Of a stretch of DNA of 64,000 bases, positions 34,392 through 43,552 are shown piece after piece. A program made the translations under genes and the position numbers. The DNA lies in NCBI RefSeq assembly GCF_029632765.1, contig NZ_CP121247.1:868001-932000 (forward strand), in the 5' to 3' direction. Positions within the stretch are counted from its first letter, which is position 1, and each line of letters starts with the position of its first letter. The notes under the pieces were generated by a model that saw only the letters and a program-made list of their open reading frames with translations, was not told the DNA's origin and did no database searches. The DNA comes from Arcanobacterium wilhelmae. GTDB taxonomy: Bacteria; Actinomycetota; Actinomycetes; Actinomycetales; Actinomycetaceae.

Positions 34392-36052
34392 GAGCGCCCT
34401 CCTTCGCTGGTGAATAGTTGGCTGTAGAGCCTACCGTATGCGCGAGTGTTTGCGGGCCACGTGCGCCGCGCAGCTTCAGATTTCGCCGCCGCGGAGGCGG
34501 CTGCGTACGCGGTAGGGGAGTCCATCAGGGAACGGATCGCATCCGCCATCGCCTGCGCATTGCCAGGTTCGAACGCGATTCCGGCACCGGCATCGGTGAC
34601 CATTTCGCGTAGCGGTGCAAGGTCGGAGATCACCACGGGAGTGCCGTTCGACATTGCTTCGACAGGTTTAATCGGCGTAATGGTTTCGGTGACGAGGGTG
34701 CGGCGCCGTGGAACGGCGAACAGATCAAGCGCCTGGTACCAGGTGTGGGAGTCGCTCCGGCTGACGCGGCCGGGCATTGTGATCGCTTCCTCGAGCCCGA
34801 GCGTGTCCCGTAGCCCGGTGACTTTTGCTCGCGATACGCCGTCGCCGGCGATGACACCGCGCACGTTGCGTCCCTCGGCTCGCAGGATGCCGATGGCCTC
34901 CACGAGCGTGTCGAGCCCTTCGTAGTCGACAATCGATGTGAGGGTGCCAACCGTGAATGCTTGCGTCAGACCGAGTCGATCGCGTGCCTGAGTGGGAGTG
35001 AGCGGCGTGACATCCGCGGGTGAGTAGGCGTTGGGAATGATTGTGATTTTCTCGGCGTCCACGCCGCGTGCCACGAGGTCGTCGAGTTGCACTTTCGACA
35101 AGACAACGACGGCGGAGGCGGATTTGGCGAGTTCGGCCTCTTTTTCTTGGATGAGATGGAACAGTTCGGAGTGTGCCGCACCGTCGCGTTCGGATTCGGG
35201 CAGCGACGCCACCCACGATTTTTCGCGTTGCCCGCGCATTTCGTACACCCACGGAATCCCGAAAGCCTCCGCGACCGCGCGCGCAACCTCTGCGTTGGTG
35301 TAGTCGGTGGTGGCGTGCAACGCGCGTGGGCGGAGCTTCGCAACGAGCGACGCCAAGTAGTCGGCGTGCATCTGGGCCCGCTCGTAGGCGCCGAGTGGGT
35401 AAGAATCGGGCTGGATACGCCAGTAGCGCACGCCGTCGACATCGGAAAAGAGGGGAGCGCTCGCTGAGCCGATGATCGTGGGATAGCCCAGGCGTGTCAC
35501 CCCGGCGACGTTCATGCCTGCGTCACGCTGGCCGGCGATGATGGCACTGGTTCGAACAGTGTAGCCAGAGGAAGTGTAGGGGGCGGAGGAGACGAGGACG
35601 TGGAGCACATCGAGGCGCTGAGAGCTATCGGTTTGTGCTGGCATCACCGGAACGTCGAGTGCGAGCGGCTGGGTGAGTAGACGGCGTTCGCTTTCGTAGC
35701 GTTGGCGAAGCTTCGTGTTTGGCGTGAGCGCAGCAATTGCCTCGCTGATCTTCCCGACTGCCCGAAGGTAACGTGCGCGTTGGAGCGGGGTCGCTGTGGC
35801 GCCGGGGTCCATACCTTTCGCCACGCGCATGGAGCGCACGAAAGGCCCGGGCGTGTCCAGTGTGGATGGGTGGTCGGCGAGGAAGGCACCAACCTGCGCG
35901 AGGTAGGGAATATTCGTTGCGTCGGCGGCCCGCGCGACGGCGTCGCGGAGCTTACGTGGCAGGCGGCGGCTCGTCTGAAGTGCGAGGAATGCGGGATCTT
36001 CAGTGGCCATCGTTTTGATGGCGGAGGCGGCGAGTCGGAGATTAACGGGCAC
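34388..36052 (-). CDS. Glycosyltransferase, GT4 family
   Basis: 554-residue cytoplasmic glycosyltransferase. The C-terminal half is a GT-B/GT4 domain: VGTLTSIVDYEGLDTLVEAI, GVIAGDGVSRAKVTGLRDTLGLEEAITMPGRVSRSD, and the donor-site EX7E-type stretch IKPVEAMSNGTPVVISDL. The first 170 residues are an extra, mostly helical domain with no match I recognise. GTG 36052 was chosen: GGAGG lies 9 nt upstream inside the end of the preceding gene; GTG 36058 is too close to it. The gene overlaps its upstream neighbour by 11 nt and its downstream neighbour by 4 nt. Donor and acceptor sugars are unknown. Confidence 0.82.
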   Translation of the reverse strand: MPVNLRLAASAIKTMATEDPAFLALQTSRRLPRKLRDAVARAADATNIPYLAQVGAFLADHPSTLDTPGPFVRSMRVAKGMDPGATATPLQRARYLRAVGKISEAIAALTPNTKLRQRYESERRLLTQPLALDVPVMPAQTDSSQRLDVLHVLVSSAPYTSSGYTVRTSAIIAGQRDAGMNVAGVTRLGYPTIIGSASAPLFSDVDGVRYWRIQPDSYPLGAYERAQMHADYLASLVAKLRPRALHATTDYTNAEVARAVAEAFGIPWVYEMRGQREKSWVASLPESERDGAAHSELFHLIQEKEAELAKSASAVVVLSKVQLDDLVARGVDAEKITIIPNAYSPADVTPLTPTQARDRLGLTQAFTVGTLTSIVDYEGLDTLVEAIGILRAEGRNVRGVIAGDGVSRAKVTGLRDTLGLEEAITMPGRVSRSDSHTWYQALDLFAVPRRRTLVTETITPIKPVEAMSNGTPVVISDLAPLREMVTDAGAGIAFEPGNAQAMADAIRSLMDSPTAYAAASAAAKSEAARRTWPANTRAYGRLYSQLFTSEGGRS

Positions 36053-37274
36053 GAGCACACTCCTCCAGAGCGGTGACGAAGGTTGCAGATGGTTGTTCTT
36101 GAGCAAGTTCCTCAGTGAGGAACGTGTGACCAGTGTTGCCGACGTCGAGCCGGCTGGGGGAGCTGGCAAGAGAGATCCAGAGATCAGCGAGCGCCTGCGC
36201 GTCCATGGGCGCTACGGCTTGCCCGACGCCGGAGCGTTCGAGTAACTGTGCGCCTTCTCCTGCGAGCGCCGCGCTCACAAACCGGCCAGAATTGATCGCT
36301 TCAAACAGTTTGGACGGGATGGTGGTTGTCAGTGGTGGCCAGTCTTTCAAATGGACGAGAACGGTATCGCACCAGGCGAGGTGGGCGGGAATCTCGGATC
36401 GGTCGACGCGCCGGGTGAATTCGACGTCGTCGGAGGCGACGGCGCGAAGGCGCTGCTCGTGAGCTCCGGTGCCGACGAGGCGTAGGTGCACGTCAGTGCC
36501 CGCATTCTTTGCGAGGCGCACTGCCTCGATCGCGTTCTCGAGGCCCTGGGCGCGCCCGAGCGTTCCTGTGTAGAGCACGCGCAACTCGCTGTGGGGTTCG
36601 GTGGCGGGTAGCATGGGGGCGGACTGAAGATCGAGGAGTAGCAGGTTGGTCAGCGGGCGGGCGTTGATCCCGCGTTCAGCGAGTTGGCGCGCATGCCAGC
36701 GCGAGGTGGTCAGGACGAGGTCCGCATGTGCGACGACGGTTCCGAAGGCTCGGCCTGCGGCGTGGAGCGCGGTTGCGAAGGCGCGCCTTGCAAGCGACGG
36801 TTCGCCGCCGTCGGCGGAGGCGACGTAGTCGACGAGTTCTGGCCAGGCATCGCGCAGGTCCAACACAAACGGCACACCGAGCCGCTTTGCCACCGTATAT
36901 GCGGTAAAGGCTGTAGGGAGTGGGGGCGCGGTCGCGATGACGACGTCGGGGCGCCGATCGCGTGCCGAACGCAGGGCAGTGCGCACTGACGTGCCGGAGA
37001 CTGTTGCCTGATCGACAATTCGCGAAGGAATCGCTTGAGTGTGTGGGCGGAATTGTGCCCTGTAGAGAACTTCGCGTGGGCCTAGCCGAGTGACGGCTCC
37101 GGCTTGGTCTTCCCGGGCAGTGGACAGGAGCGTGCCGGTGGGATAGTGCGGGGGAGGCGCGACGATGGACACAGTGTGGCCGGCATTCGTGAGCTGGTCG
37201 ACCATCCAGCGCCCGCGGCGCTGTGGCACGCCCTTTTCGGGAGCCCACTGTTGGGCGACGAACAGAACGTGCAT
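36042..37274 (-). CDS. Glycosyltransferase, GT4 family
   Basis: 410-residue GT-B enzyme. It begins MHVLFVAQQWAPEKGVPQRRG, a usual N-terminal strand of GT4 enzymes acting on undecaprenyl-linked sugars. LRVLYTGTLGRAQGLENAIEAV starts the donor domain and IPSKLFEAINSGRFVSAALAGEGAQLL is the sugar-nucleotide site. The ATG at 37274 shares its A with the TGA of wecB (TGATG), so translation is coupled; a longer upstream frame lacks homology. It overlaps the next gene by 11 nt. Together with wecB it is likely to add an N-acetylated amino sugar, but the linkage is not known. Confidence 0.84.
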   Translation of the reverse strand: MHVLFVAQQWAPEKGVPQRRGRWMVDQLTNAGHTVSIVAPPPHYPTGTLLSTAREDQAGAVTRLGPREVLYRAQFRPHTQAIPSRIVDQATVSGTSVRTALRSARDRRPDVVIATAPPLPTAFTAYTVAKRLGVPFVLDLRDAWPELVDYVASADGGEPSLARRAFATALHAAGRAFGTVVAHADLVLTTSRWHARQLAERGINARPLTNLLLLDLQSAPMLPATEPHSELRVLYTGTLGRAQGLENAIEAVRLAKNAGTDVHLRLVGTGAHEQRLRAVASDDVEFTRRVDRSEIPAHLAWCDTVLVHLKDWPPLTTTIPSKLFEAINSGRFVSAALAGEGAQLLERSGVGQAVAPMDAQALADLWISLASSPSRLDVGNTGHTFLTEELAQEQPSATFVTALEECARAR

Positions 37275-38422
37275 CAGGCCACCGGGGAAAAATCGGGCAG
37301 GCGCTGGCCGATTCCAAGGAGCGCAGCGATTGCGGCGACGCAACGGGAAGAAGCCTCGCCGTCGCCGTATGGGTTCACCGCATTCGCCATAGCCTCGTAG
37401 GCGGCGCGGTTGTCCTTGAGGCGGGACACCTCCGTAACGATGCGATCGGTATCGGTGCCGATCAGCTTTACCGTTCCGGCGTCCACAGCTTCCGGGCGTT
37501 CAGTGTTTTCGCGCAGAACAAGGACGGGCTTACCGAGGGAGGGTGCCTCTTCTTGGACGCCGCCAGAATCGGTGAGTACGATGTGGGCGGCTTTGATGAC
37601 ATGGGTGAACTGTGGATAGTCGAGGGGATCGAGGAGCACAACGTTCGGCTCACTGTCGATCTGTGGGGCGATGAGTTCGCGGACCTTCGGGTTGCGATGG
37701 ATGGGGAAGACAATCAGATCATCTGGGTACGCACGGGCAAGTTCGCGAAGCGCCTGCGCTGTATTGCGCATCGGTTCGCCAATATTTTCGCGCCGGTGAG
37801 AGGTGACAAGGAGGATCCTTCGGCCAGAGGCGAGGGCATCGGCGAGCGTGGGATCGGAAAAATCAACATGCTCCTCGACGGTGTGGAACAAGGCGTCGAT
37901 CACAGTGTTGCCCGTGACGGCGATGGACTCAGGCACGACGCCGTCGTGAAGCAAGTTGGCCTTCGATTCCTCAGTGGGTGCGAGGTGGAGTGAGGCGATC
38001 TGCGAGACCACTTTGCGGTTACCTTCCTCAGGGAACGGTGAGAAGAGGTTGCCACTGCGCAGGCCAGCTTCGAGGTGTACGACAGGGATTTCGCGGTAGA
38101 ACGCGGCGAGAGCAGCGCAGGTGACGGACGAGGTGTCACCTTGAACCACGAGCGCATCGGGTGCGTACTGCTCAAGGATCGGATCGAGCCCAGCGAAGAT
38201 CTTCCCGGCCATCGAGTTGAGTGACTGACCGGGGGCAAAGATTTCGAGATCGACATCGGGAGTGATCTTGAACAGCTGATTGACCTGGTCGAGCATTTCG
38301 CGATGTTGACCGGTGGAGACGACGATGGGAGTGAAATCCGGGGAGGCCTCCAGCGCCTTGATGAGCGGAGCGACCTTGATGCCCTCAGGGCGTGTTCCGT
38401 ACACCACCATTATTTTTTTCAC
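37274..38422 (-). CDS. wecB: UDP-N-acetylglucosamine 2-epimerase (non-hydrolysing)
   Basis: Cytoplasmic enzyme of 382 residues that converts UDP-GlcNAc to UDP-ManNAc. VYGTRPEGIKVAPLIKAL is the N-terminal signature; GDTSSVTCAALAAFY, HLEAGLRS, VTSHRRENIGEP and the UDP-site SGGVQEEAPSLGKPVLVLRENTERPEAV are all present. GTG 38422 was chosen because AAGGAGGAACCC precedes it; the longer open frame overlaps wecC. A -10-like TAAAAT (extended by TGG) lies at 38458-38463 on this strand. It heads a leftward operon and is divergent from wecC, the next enzyme of the same pathway. Confidence 0.94.
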   Translation of the reverse strand: MKKIMVVYGTRPEGIKVAPLIKALEASPDFTPIVVSTGQHREMLDQVNQLFKITPDVDLEIFAPGQSLNSMAGKIFAGLDPILEQYAPDALVVQGDTSSVTCAALAAFYREIPVVHLEAGLRSGNLFSPFPEEGNRKVVSQIASLHLAPTEESKANLLHDGVVPESIAVTGNTVIDALFHTVEEHVDFSDPTLADALASGRRILLVTSHRRENIGEPMRNTAQALRELARAYPDDLIVFPIHRNPKVRELIAPQIDSEPNVVLLDPLDYPQFTHVIKAAHIVLTDSGGVQEEAPSLGKPVLVLRENTERPEAVDAGTVKLIGTDTDRIVTEVSRLKDNRAAYEAMANAVNPYGDGEASSRCVAAIAALLGIGQRLPDFSPVA

Positions 38423-38559
38423 GGGTTCCTCCTTGTGACACCGTCGACTGCGCCACCATTTTACCAGTAGCGAAGCGTAGGACTCATGACCGTGCGGTGG
38501 ACGGTAGAATGATTGTCGAGTGTCTGACCGGCACAAATGTTTGATGGAAGTAGAGGAAT
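38423..38559. promoter_or_regulatory. Divergent promoter region of wecB and wecC
   Basis: 137 bp between the two pathway genes. Rightward: TAGAAT (38505-38510) is a -10 for wecC, followed by a leader of about 45 nt ending in AGAGGAAT. Leftward: TGGTAAAAT read on the minus strand (38458-38466) is an extended -10 for wecB. Their closeness would allow joint control. Confidence 0.55.
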
Positions 38560-39810
38560 ATGGCACGCAAAGTTGTGGTGATTGGTTTGGGCTATATTGG
38601 CCTGCCCACCGCCGTCGTTCTCGCAGAATCTGGCTGGGAAGTGACGGGTGTTGATGTCTCGGACCGCACGATCGAGTATGTGTCGGCAGGTCGCCTGCCC
38701 TTCGTTGAGGAAGGATTGGCTGATGCCCTGAAGAAAGTTGTCGAGAATGGCTCGCTCAAGGTCCAAAAGGAAACTCCAAAAGGCAACATCTTTATCATTT
38801 CTGTTCCGACTCCTTTCAAGGGAGATCACGAGCTCGATTCAGGCGCGATCGATTTGGCAACCGATGCTCTCATCCCGCAGCTTGAGGGCGATGAACTGGT
38901 GATTCTTGAATCGACTTCTCCTCCGGGAACCACTGAGCGTATGGCGCAGCGAGTAATGGATGCCCGCCCGGATCTGTCGGTTGATGGCTCGAATGGCCGC
39001 CCGATCGTGCATTTCGCGCACGCCCCGGAACGCGTCCTTCCTGGCCGTATCATGATTGAGATGCGTGCGAACGATCGCATTGTTGGTGGTATGACCCCGG
39101 AAGCTACCAAGCGTGCGGCAGAGGTTTACCGCTCCTTCACGGAGGGCGAGGTTGCCGAAACGGATGCCCGCACTGCTGAGATGAGCAAGCTTACCGAGAA
39201 CGCCTTCCGTGATGTCAACATTGCGTTTGCGAACGAGCTCTCCCTGATTGCGGACGAGCAGGGGATCGACGTGTGGGAGCTGATTTCGCTTGCGAACCGC
39301 CACCCGCGCGTGAACATTTTGAACCCCGGCCCGGGCGTGGGCGGTCACTGCATCGCGGTGGATCCGTGGTTCATCGTTTCCACCTCGCCGTTTGCCAAGT
39401 TGATCAAGCAGGCCCGAGAAATCAATGATGGTAAGCCGGATTTCGTGATGGGCAAGCTCGAAGAAGCTGTTGCACAGAAGAAGGCGGAGAAGGGCACGGC
39501 AACGATCGCCCTGCTCGGCTTGGCTTTCAAGCCGAATATCGACGATCTTCGAGAATCTCCTGCGATGGCGATTGCGCAGCGCGTGGCTGCAGAGTACCCG
39601 GAAGATCGGGTGCTAGTTGTCGAGCCGTTCGTTCCGGAAATCCCAGCGAAGATCGCGAACTTCCGCAACGTGGAATACGTTGATGCGCACACGGCCGTCC
39701 AGCAGGCGGATGTTGTGGTTGAGCTCGTGGCCCACGATCAGTTCAAGGATCTCAAGGGTTCCATCCCAGATTCGGTCGCAGTGATCGACACCACCGGTTT
39801 GTGGCGCTAA
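38560..39810 (+). CDS. wecC: UDP-N-acetyl-D-mannosamine dehydrogenase
   Basis: 416-residue NAD-dependent dehydrogenase that oxidises UDP-ManNAc twice to UDP-ManNAcA. The NAD fold is VVVIGLGYIGLPTAVVLAESG; SVPTPF, LESTSPPGTTE, AHAPERVLPG and the catalytic Cys in NPGPGVGGHCIAVDPWFI follow; the C-terminal UDP domain has LLGLAFKPNIDDLRESPAM. These match WecC rather than UDP-glucose dehydrogenase, and wecB is its divergent neighbour. A long terminator follows at once. A ManNAc uronic acid in the polymer is therefore likely. Confidence 0.92.
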   Translation: MARKVVVIGLGYIGLPTAVVLAESGWEVTGVDVSDRTIEYVSAGRLPFVEEGLADALKKVVENGSLKVQKETPKGNIFIISVPTPFKGDHELDSGAIDLATDALIPQLEGDELVILESTSPPGTTERMAQRVMDARPDLSVDGSNGRPIVHFAHAPERVLPGRIMIEMRANDRIVGGMTPEATKRAAEVYRSFTEGEVAETDARTAEMSKLTENAFRDVNIAFANELSLIADEQGIDVWELISLANRHPRVNILNPGPGVGGHCIAVDPWFIVSTSPFAKLIKQAREINDGKPDFVMGKLEEAVAQKKAEKGTATIALLGLAFKPNIDDLRESPAMAIAQRVAAEYPEDRVLVVEPFVPEIPAKIANFRNVEYVDAHTAVQQADVVVELVAHDQFKDLKGSIPDSVAVIDTTGLWR

Positions 39811-39822
39811 GCGTACGTATCG

Positions 39823-39857
39823 AACGGGGCGAGGGAGTTTTTCTCCCTCGCCCCGTT
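39823..39857. terminator. Strong bidirectional terminator between wecC and the TagF-like gene
   Basis: AACGGGGCGAGGGAG / CTCCCTCGCCCCGTT perfect 15-bp stem with a TTTTT loop, followed by CGTTTGTTGG. It lies between convergent genes. Confidence 0.85.
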
Positions 39858-39878
39858 CGTTTGTTGGTGGCCTGGCGG

Positions 39879-41450
39879 CTAGTCGCTGAGCATGGATCGG
39901 ATCGATTTGACCACCCGCGCTGAGTTATTGCGATCGACGTGCGCGAAGGCGGCGTCGCGGCGGGCGCGGAACTCATCACCGAGAGTGGGCAGCGCATCTT
40001 CGCCAATCATGGCGAGTACGGCATCGCGTGTTTCTTCAAGTGTGCCAGCAACTGGTCCGAACCCGGTTTCTCGCGTGTCGTCATCGCCACGCTCGTAGGT
40101 TTGCCCCTCGTAAAAAGTTTCCACGTCGAACTGCGCGTACACCACGGGTTTGTCCAGGTAAGCGACGTCGTAGGCGACGGAGGAGTAGTCGGTGACGAGC
40201 AGTGCGCAACACTCGAAAGCCCCAGGGTAGTCGTGGGGAGGAGTCGAAACTGTGACGACGTCGTTGCCGGAGAACTCGTGAGTGTAGTTGGCGAGCGAGG
40301 GATGCAGGAGGAACTCGATTCGATACCCCGCCTCGCGCAGTCCAGCGAGGAGGGCACGGTCGGAAAGGAACGCGTTCCAAAACTGACAGTACTGCGATGA
40401 ACGGAATTCGTCGGCGCAGACGCCGGCAAGATTGGTGCGCCACGTCGGCGCGACGAGGACCACGCGTTCGGCCCTGTTTTCGAGCCGGTCCATGCGGGGC
40501 ATACCCGTGAGCGCGACCTGGCCCGGCTGGTACCCGTAGCTGGAGGCGAGGGCACGCGCTTCGGCGTCGCCGGAGGCGACCACGAGATCGATACGTTTCA
40601 CATATCGTCCCAGTACTGCGGATAGGTCGTGGAAAAGTACTCCGTGCTGGAGGAAAACAAATCGCCACGGGTAAAGATCACGGTAGACTCCGTGGTCGCC
40701 AAGCGGATCGATTACGTAGGGGCCGGCTTGCGAGGATGCCACGACGCGCGCTCCAAGTGCGGCGAACTTTCCGGGTAATGACGCAGGATCGACGACTTTT
40801 CCAAACTCGGCAAGCCGTGCGCGTTCGGCGGCATTCGCGATCGCGAAGACGGGCACGACGTCGGGGCTCGGGTGAGCGGCGAGGTGCCGGAAAAGAGCCT
40901 CGCCGTTGTCGCCCGCTTTGTTCGGCGAGTCCGAAATCAGCCAGGTGCGTTGGTGGAGCACTCGGGCGAGCGGGGCGAGCACACGGTAGAAAAAAATGCG
41001 AGCAGGTAGCGCGCTTTTGACAACAGACGCTGCGAGCGCCGTGTTCCACCGCAGGCTCGCGAGCACGGCGGCTCGCGTTCCGCTAGAGAAAGTAAGCGTG
41101 GTCGGGTTCGTTTTCGCAATCACGCGCCCACCGATACGTTTGTAAGCGAACCGTCGCGACGACATCGCAGCAGCACCGCGAAGCTCGAGCCGGCCGACGT
41201 CGTGCGAGCCCGATATTCGCAGTTGGAGGGTCGAAGAGTTACCGGGGACAACGAGTAATGCAGAATTCACTGCGCCGGCACCGCCCAGCGCGCGGAAACG
41301 ACCGGCAGAAGCAACACAGAAATCCGTGAGCGGGGCGAACACTCCGTCGATGCCCAGCTCACACTCGCTGGGAGGCTGAGGCGTGACCACATGAATCGCC
41401 CAGTTCCCAGCAGCTACCTCGACGAGATCAACGAAGAATACCTCGCTCAT
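39879..41450 (-). CDS. CDP-glycerol glycerophosphotransferase-family polymerase
   Basis: 523-residue enzyme of the TagF/TagB (Glyphos_transf) family, which transfers glycerol phosphate (or ribitol phosphate) from the CDP-alcohol to a growing wall polymer at the inner membrane face. Residues about 205-520 carry the domain: TWLISDSPNKAGDNGEALF, VFLQHGVLFHDLS (catalytic His), VVLVAPTWRTN, LLVTDYSSVAYDVAYLDKPVVYAQFD. The first 200 residues form a beta-rich domain with no match I recognise. ATG 41450 overlaps the stop of the upstream gene by 4 nt (ATGA). No tagD-type cytidylyltransferase lies in the window. Confidence 0.85.
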   Translation of the reverse strand: MSEVFFVDLVEVAAGNWAIHVVTPQPPSECELGIDGVFAPLTDFCVASAGRFRALGGAGAVNSALLVVPGNSSTLQLRISGSHDVGRLELRGAAAMSSRRFAYKRIGGRVIAKTNPTTLTFSSGTRAAVLASLRWNTALAASVVKSALPARIFFYRVLAPLARVLHQRTWLISDSPNKAGDNGEALFRHLAAHPSPDVVPVFAIANAAERARLAEFGKVVDPASLPGKFAALGARVVASSQAGPYVIDPLGDHGVYRDLYPWRFVFLQHGVLFHDLSAVLGRYVKRIDLVVASGDAEARALASSYGYQPGQVALTGMPRMDRLENRAERVVLVAPTWRTNLAGVCADEFRSSQYCQFWNAFLSDRALLAGLREAGYRIEFLLHPSLANYTHEFSGNDVVTVSTPPHDYPGAFECCALLVTDYSSVAYDVAYLDKPVVYAQFDVETFYEGQTYERGDDDTRETGFGPVAGTLEETRDAVLAMIGEDALPTLGDEFRARRDAAFAHVDRNNSARVVKSIRSMLSD

Positions 41451-43552
41451 TGGGGAGCTTTCGTCGCAATGTCTGCAAGTGCTCTCTCGAACGATACGAG
41501 ATCGCCAATCGTCGACGTGTAGTGGGCGTCGAGCTTCGATAGCGGAGAACCGGGTTGCACGATCGCCCATATCGGCGTGCCGGATGCGCGATAGTCCGAA
41601 ACCTTCGACGGCAGGAACGGGTTGAGCGTCATCGACGCGGGGGCAAGGGCATCGGTGGCGAGGAGCACGTCGAACTGCCGGCAAGCGCCCACAAACTCCA
41701 CATACGGTAGGTACGGATGCAGGTGCACGCGGTGCGCGATTCCGAGCTCTTTGACCTGCGCTTTCAACGCGTCGAAGGTGTTTGTGAAAATGTGGAGGTG
41801 AATGCGCTCATCGCTACCTGCCAGAGCGCCGAACACGTCGCTAAACCCTCGATTGGCATACACGGAGCCGAAATATCCGACGTTGATCGTCTCGGGGCTG
41901 AGCTGGAGATTTCGTGTTGGAGTGTCGAAGAGCGCAGGATGCGGAGCGGGATGTGGGCGCACTTCCACCTTGCGGGCGAAACGAGCCGCGTCGTCGGGGG
42001 AGTAGAACGAGAGCATGTAGGCAAGCTGGTTCTCGTTGGTCACGATCACTCGGTCGGCGAGCTCGAAAGCGGCGCGTTCAATGAAACCGAACAGATTGTC
42101 CTCTCCGTTGAGAGCCGGGCAAGCTCGGCGAACTTCCCGGGCGACGTCGTCGTCGGAAACTTTTCCGGGCCGGACGTTGCCTTCGGCGTCGGTGCGGAGA
42201 GGATCAGAAAACTCAGCCACCCATTCCACCTGCGGATGGCGCGCTTTGAAGAGAGCCGCTGCGAGATGAGAACCGGGCCAGAGCGCGCGCGAGTAGATGC
42301 AATCGTAGGCGTGGCCGGAGTGCCATATTTCGCCGCGCTCACACGCGCCCGCAGCGTACTGGGCGATCTCGTTCCAGTTCCCGAACGCGGTCGGGGTGTC
42401 AAGGAACTCAGCGCGCTTGATCCAACGCGAGGCGAGAAGATCGAGAGAGTGATCCGTGCGGCGGCGCGAGCTCATATCGTTCGCGATCACATCCGAGTAT
42501 TGGCGGCGATCCGCCACCACTTTCGCTGCGATCACGCCGGCGGTGTCCGAGAACGGCGGGAAACAATAGGAGAACACAAGCTGCGTTGCAGGGGGGCGTT
42601 CGAGATCACTCCAGGCGAAGCGCTCAACTCCGGCGCGGATGACTGCCGCCTCAAGCTCGTCCATCTCGTTAGGATGGCCTGCCATATAGTTGCGCACAAA
42701 GCTCATCTGTGCGCCGACGCGCGAGGCGATCGGGCCGGCAACTGTCGGGCCGAGCTCGAGGCGTTGCACCGCCGCGATGACCTCGAGCCGCTGAACCACG
42801 TTGAAATCGAACGACTCCTCCTTGCGCGAAACAGAATCGGCGGCGAGCAGGCGGCGGTAGGCCGCGTTGTCCGGCCGCGCCGGCACGACCTTCAGGTGTG
42901 GGTAGGCGAGCAGACCCGCCCAGAAAACCACGTCTTCTCCTGAGCGTAGGCTCTCGTCGAAACGCAGTGTTTGCAGGATTGGCGTGGGGACGAGCTTGCA
43001 TGCGTTGAAACTCAGTAGCCACGGGTAGTCGGCGATTTCGCCTCCTCGTAGCGCGGTAATTTGCCGATTGAGAGCGTTCGAAGCGTTCACGGTTCCGTCG
43101 GGAGTGACATCGAGGATCGGATTGACGACGACGGTGCCTGGTTCCGCAGCAGCCCAGGCGTTCGTGAGGTAATCGGGTTCGAGAGTGTCATCCACATCGA
43201 GGAACACGCAATAGCTTCGCTGAGCGAGGCGAATACCGAGGTTGCGAGCGGTACCTGCACCAGCATGTGCGCTGCGGTACCAGCGCAGCTCGAACCGATG
43301 CTCTGCAACGAGAAGATCAGCGGCGCCGTCGTCGGGGCCGTTGAGTACCACGATCACTTCAAATAGATCGGTGGCGAGGGTTTGCGCGGCGAGCGAGTCG
43401 AGGAGGGCGGGCAAATACTCGCGGGATTTGTAGGCAGGGACGATCACGGTGACGCCAGCGGCGAGTGGCGAGAGTCCGCTCGGTGTGGATACGCGTTGAG
43501 TACGGTGGATCCGCCCAAGGGCTCGCAGCGTTGAGTCAGTGTTTAGAACCAT
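41447..43552 (-). CDS. Two-domain glycosyltransferase (GT2 plus GT4-like)
   Basis: 701-residue fusion. The N-terminal GT-A domain is GT2: VTVIVPAYKSREYLPALLDSL, the DxD as VFLDVDDTLEPDYL, and the acceptor part GEDVVFWAGLL. From about residue 320, after a helical linker, the GT-B-like half starts LVFSYCFPPFSDTAGVIAAK and shows INVGYFGSVYANRGFSDVF and FLPSKVSDYRASGTPIWAIV. Two active domains suggest that two successive transfers are done by one chain, as in other bifunctional capsule enzymes. ATG 43552 overlaps the stop of the preceding gene by 10 nt. Sugars are unknown. Confidence 0.82.
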   Translation of the reverse strand: MVLNTDSTLRALGRIHRTQRVSTPSGLSPLAAGVTVIVPAYKSREYLPALLDSLAAQTLATDLFEVIVVLNGPDDGAADLLVAEHRFELRWYRSAHAGAGTARNLGIRLAQRSYCVFLDVDDTLEPDYLTNAWAAAEPGTVVVNPILDVTPDGTVNASNALNRQITALRGGEIADYPWLLSFNACKLVPTPILQTLRFDESLRSGEDVVFWAGLLAYPHLKVVPARPDNAAYRRLLAADSVSRKEESFDFNVVQRLEVIAAVQRLELGPTVAGPIASRVGAQMSFVRNYMAGHPNEMDELEAAVIRAGVERFAWSDLERPPATQLVFSYCFPPFSDTAGVIAAKVVADRRQYSDVIANDMSSRRRTDHSLDLLASRWIKRAEFLDTPTAFGNWNEIAQYAAGACERGEIWHSGHAYDCIYSRALWPGSHLAAALFKARHPQVEWVAEFSDPLRTDAEGNVRPGKVSDDDVAREVRRACPALNGEDNLFGFIERAAFELADRVIVTNENQLAYMLSFYSPDDAARFARKVEVRPHPAPHPALFDTPTRNLQLSPETINVGYFGSVYANRGFSDVFGALAGSDERIHLHIFTNTFDALKAQVKELGIAHRVHLHPYLPYVEFVGACRQFDVLLATDALAPASMTLNPFLPSKVSDYRASGTPIWAIVQPGSPLSKLDAHYTSTIGDLVSFERALADIATKAPQ

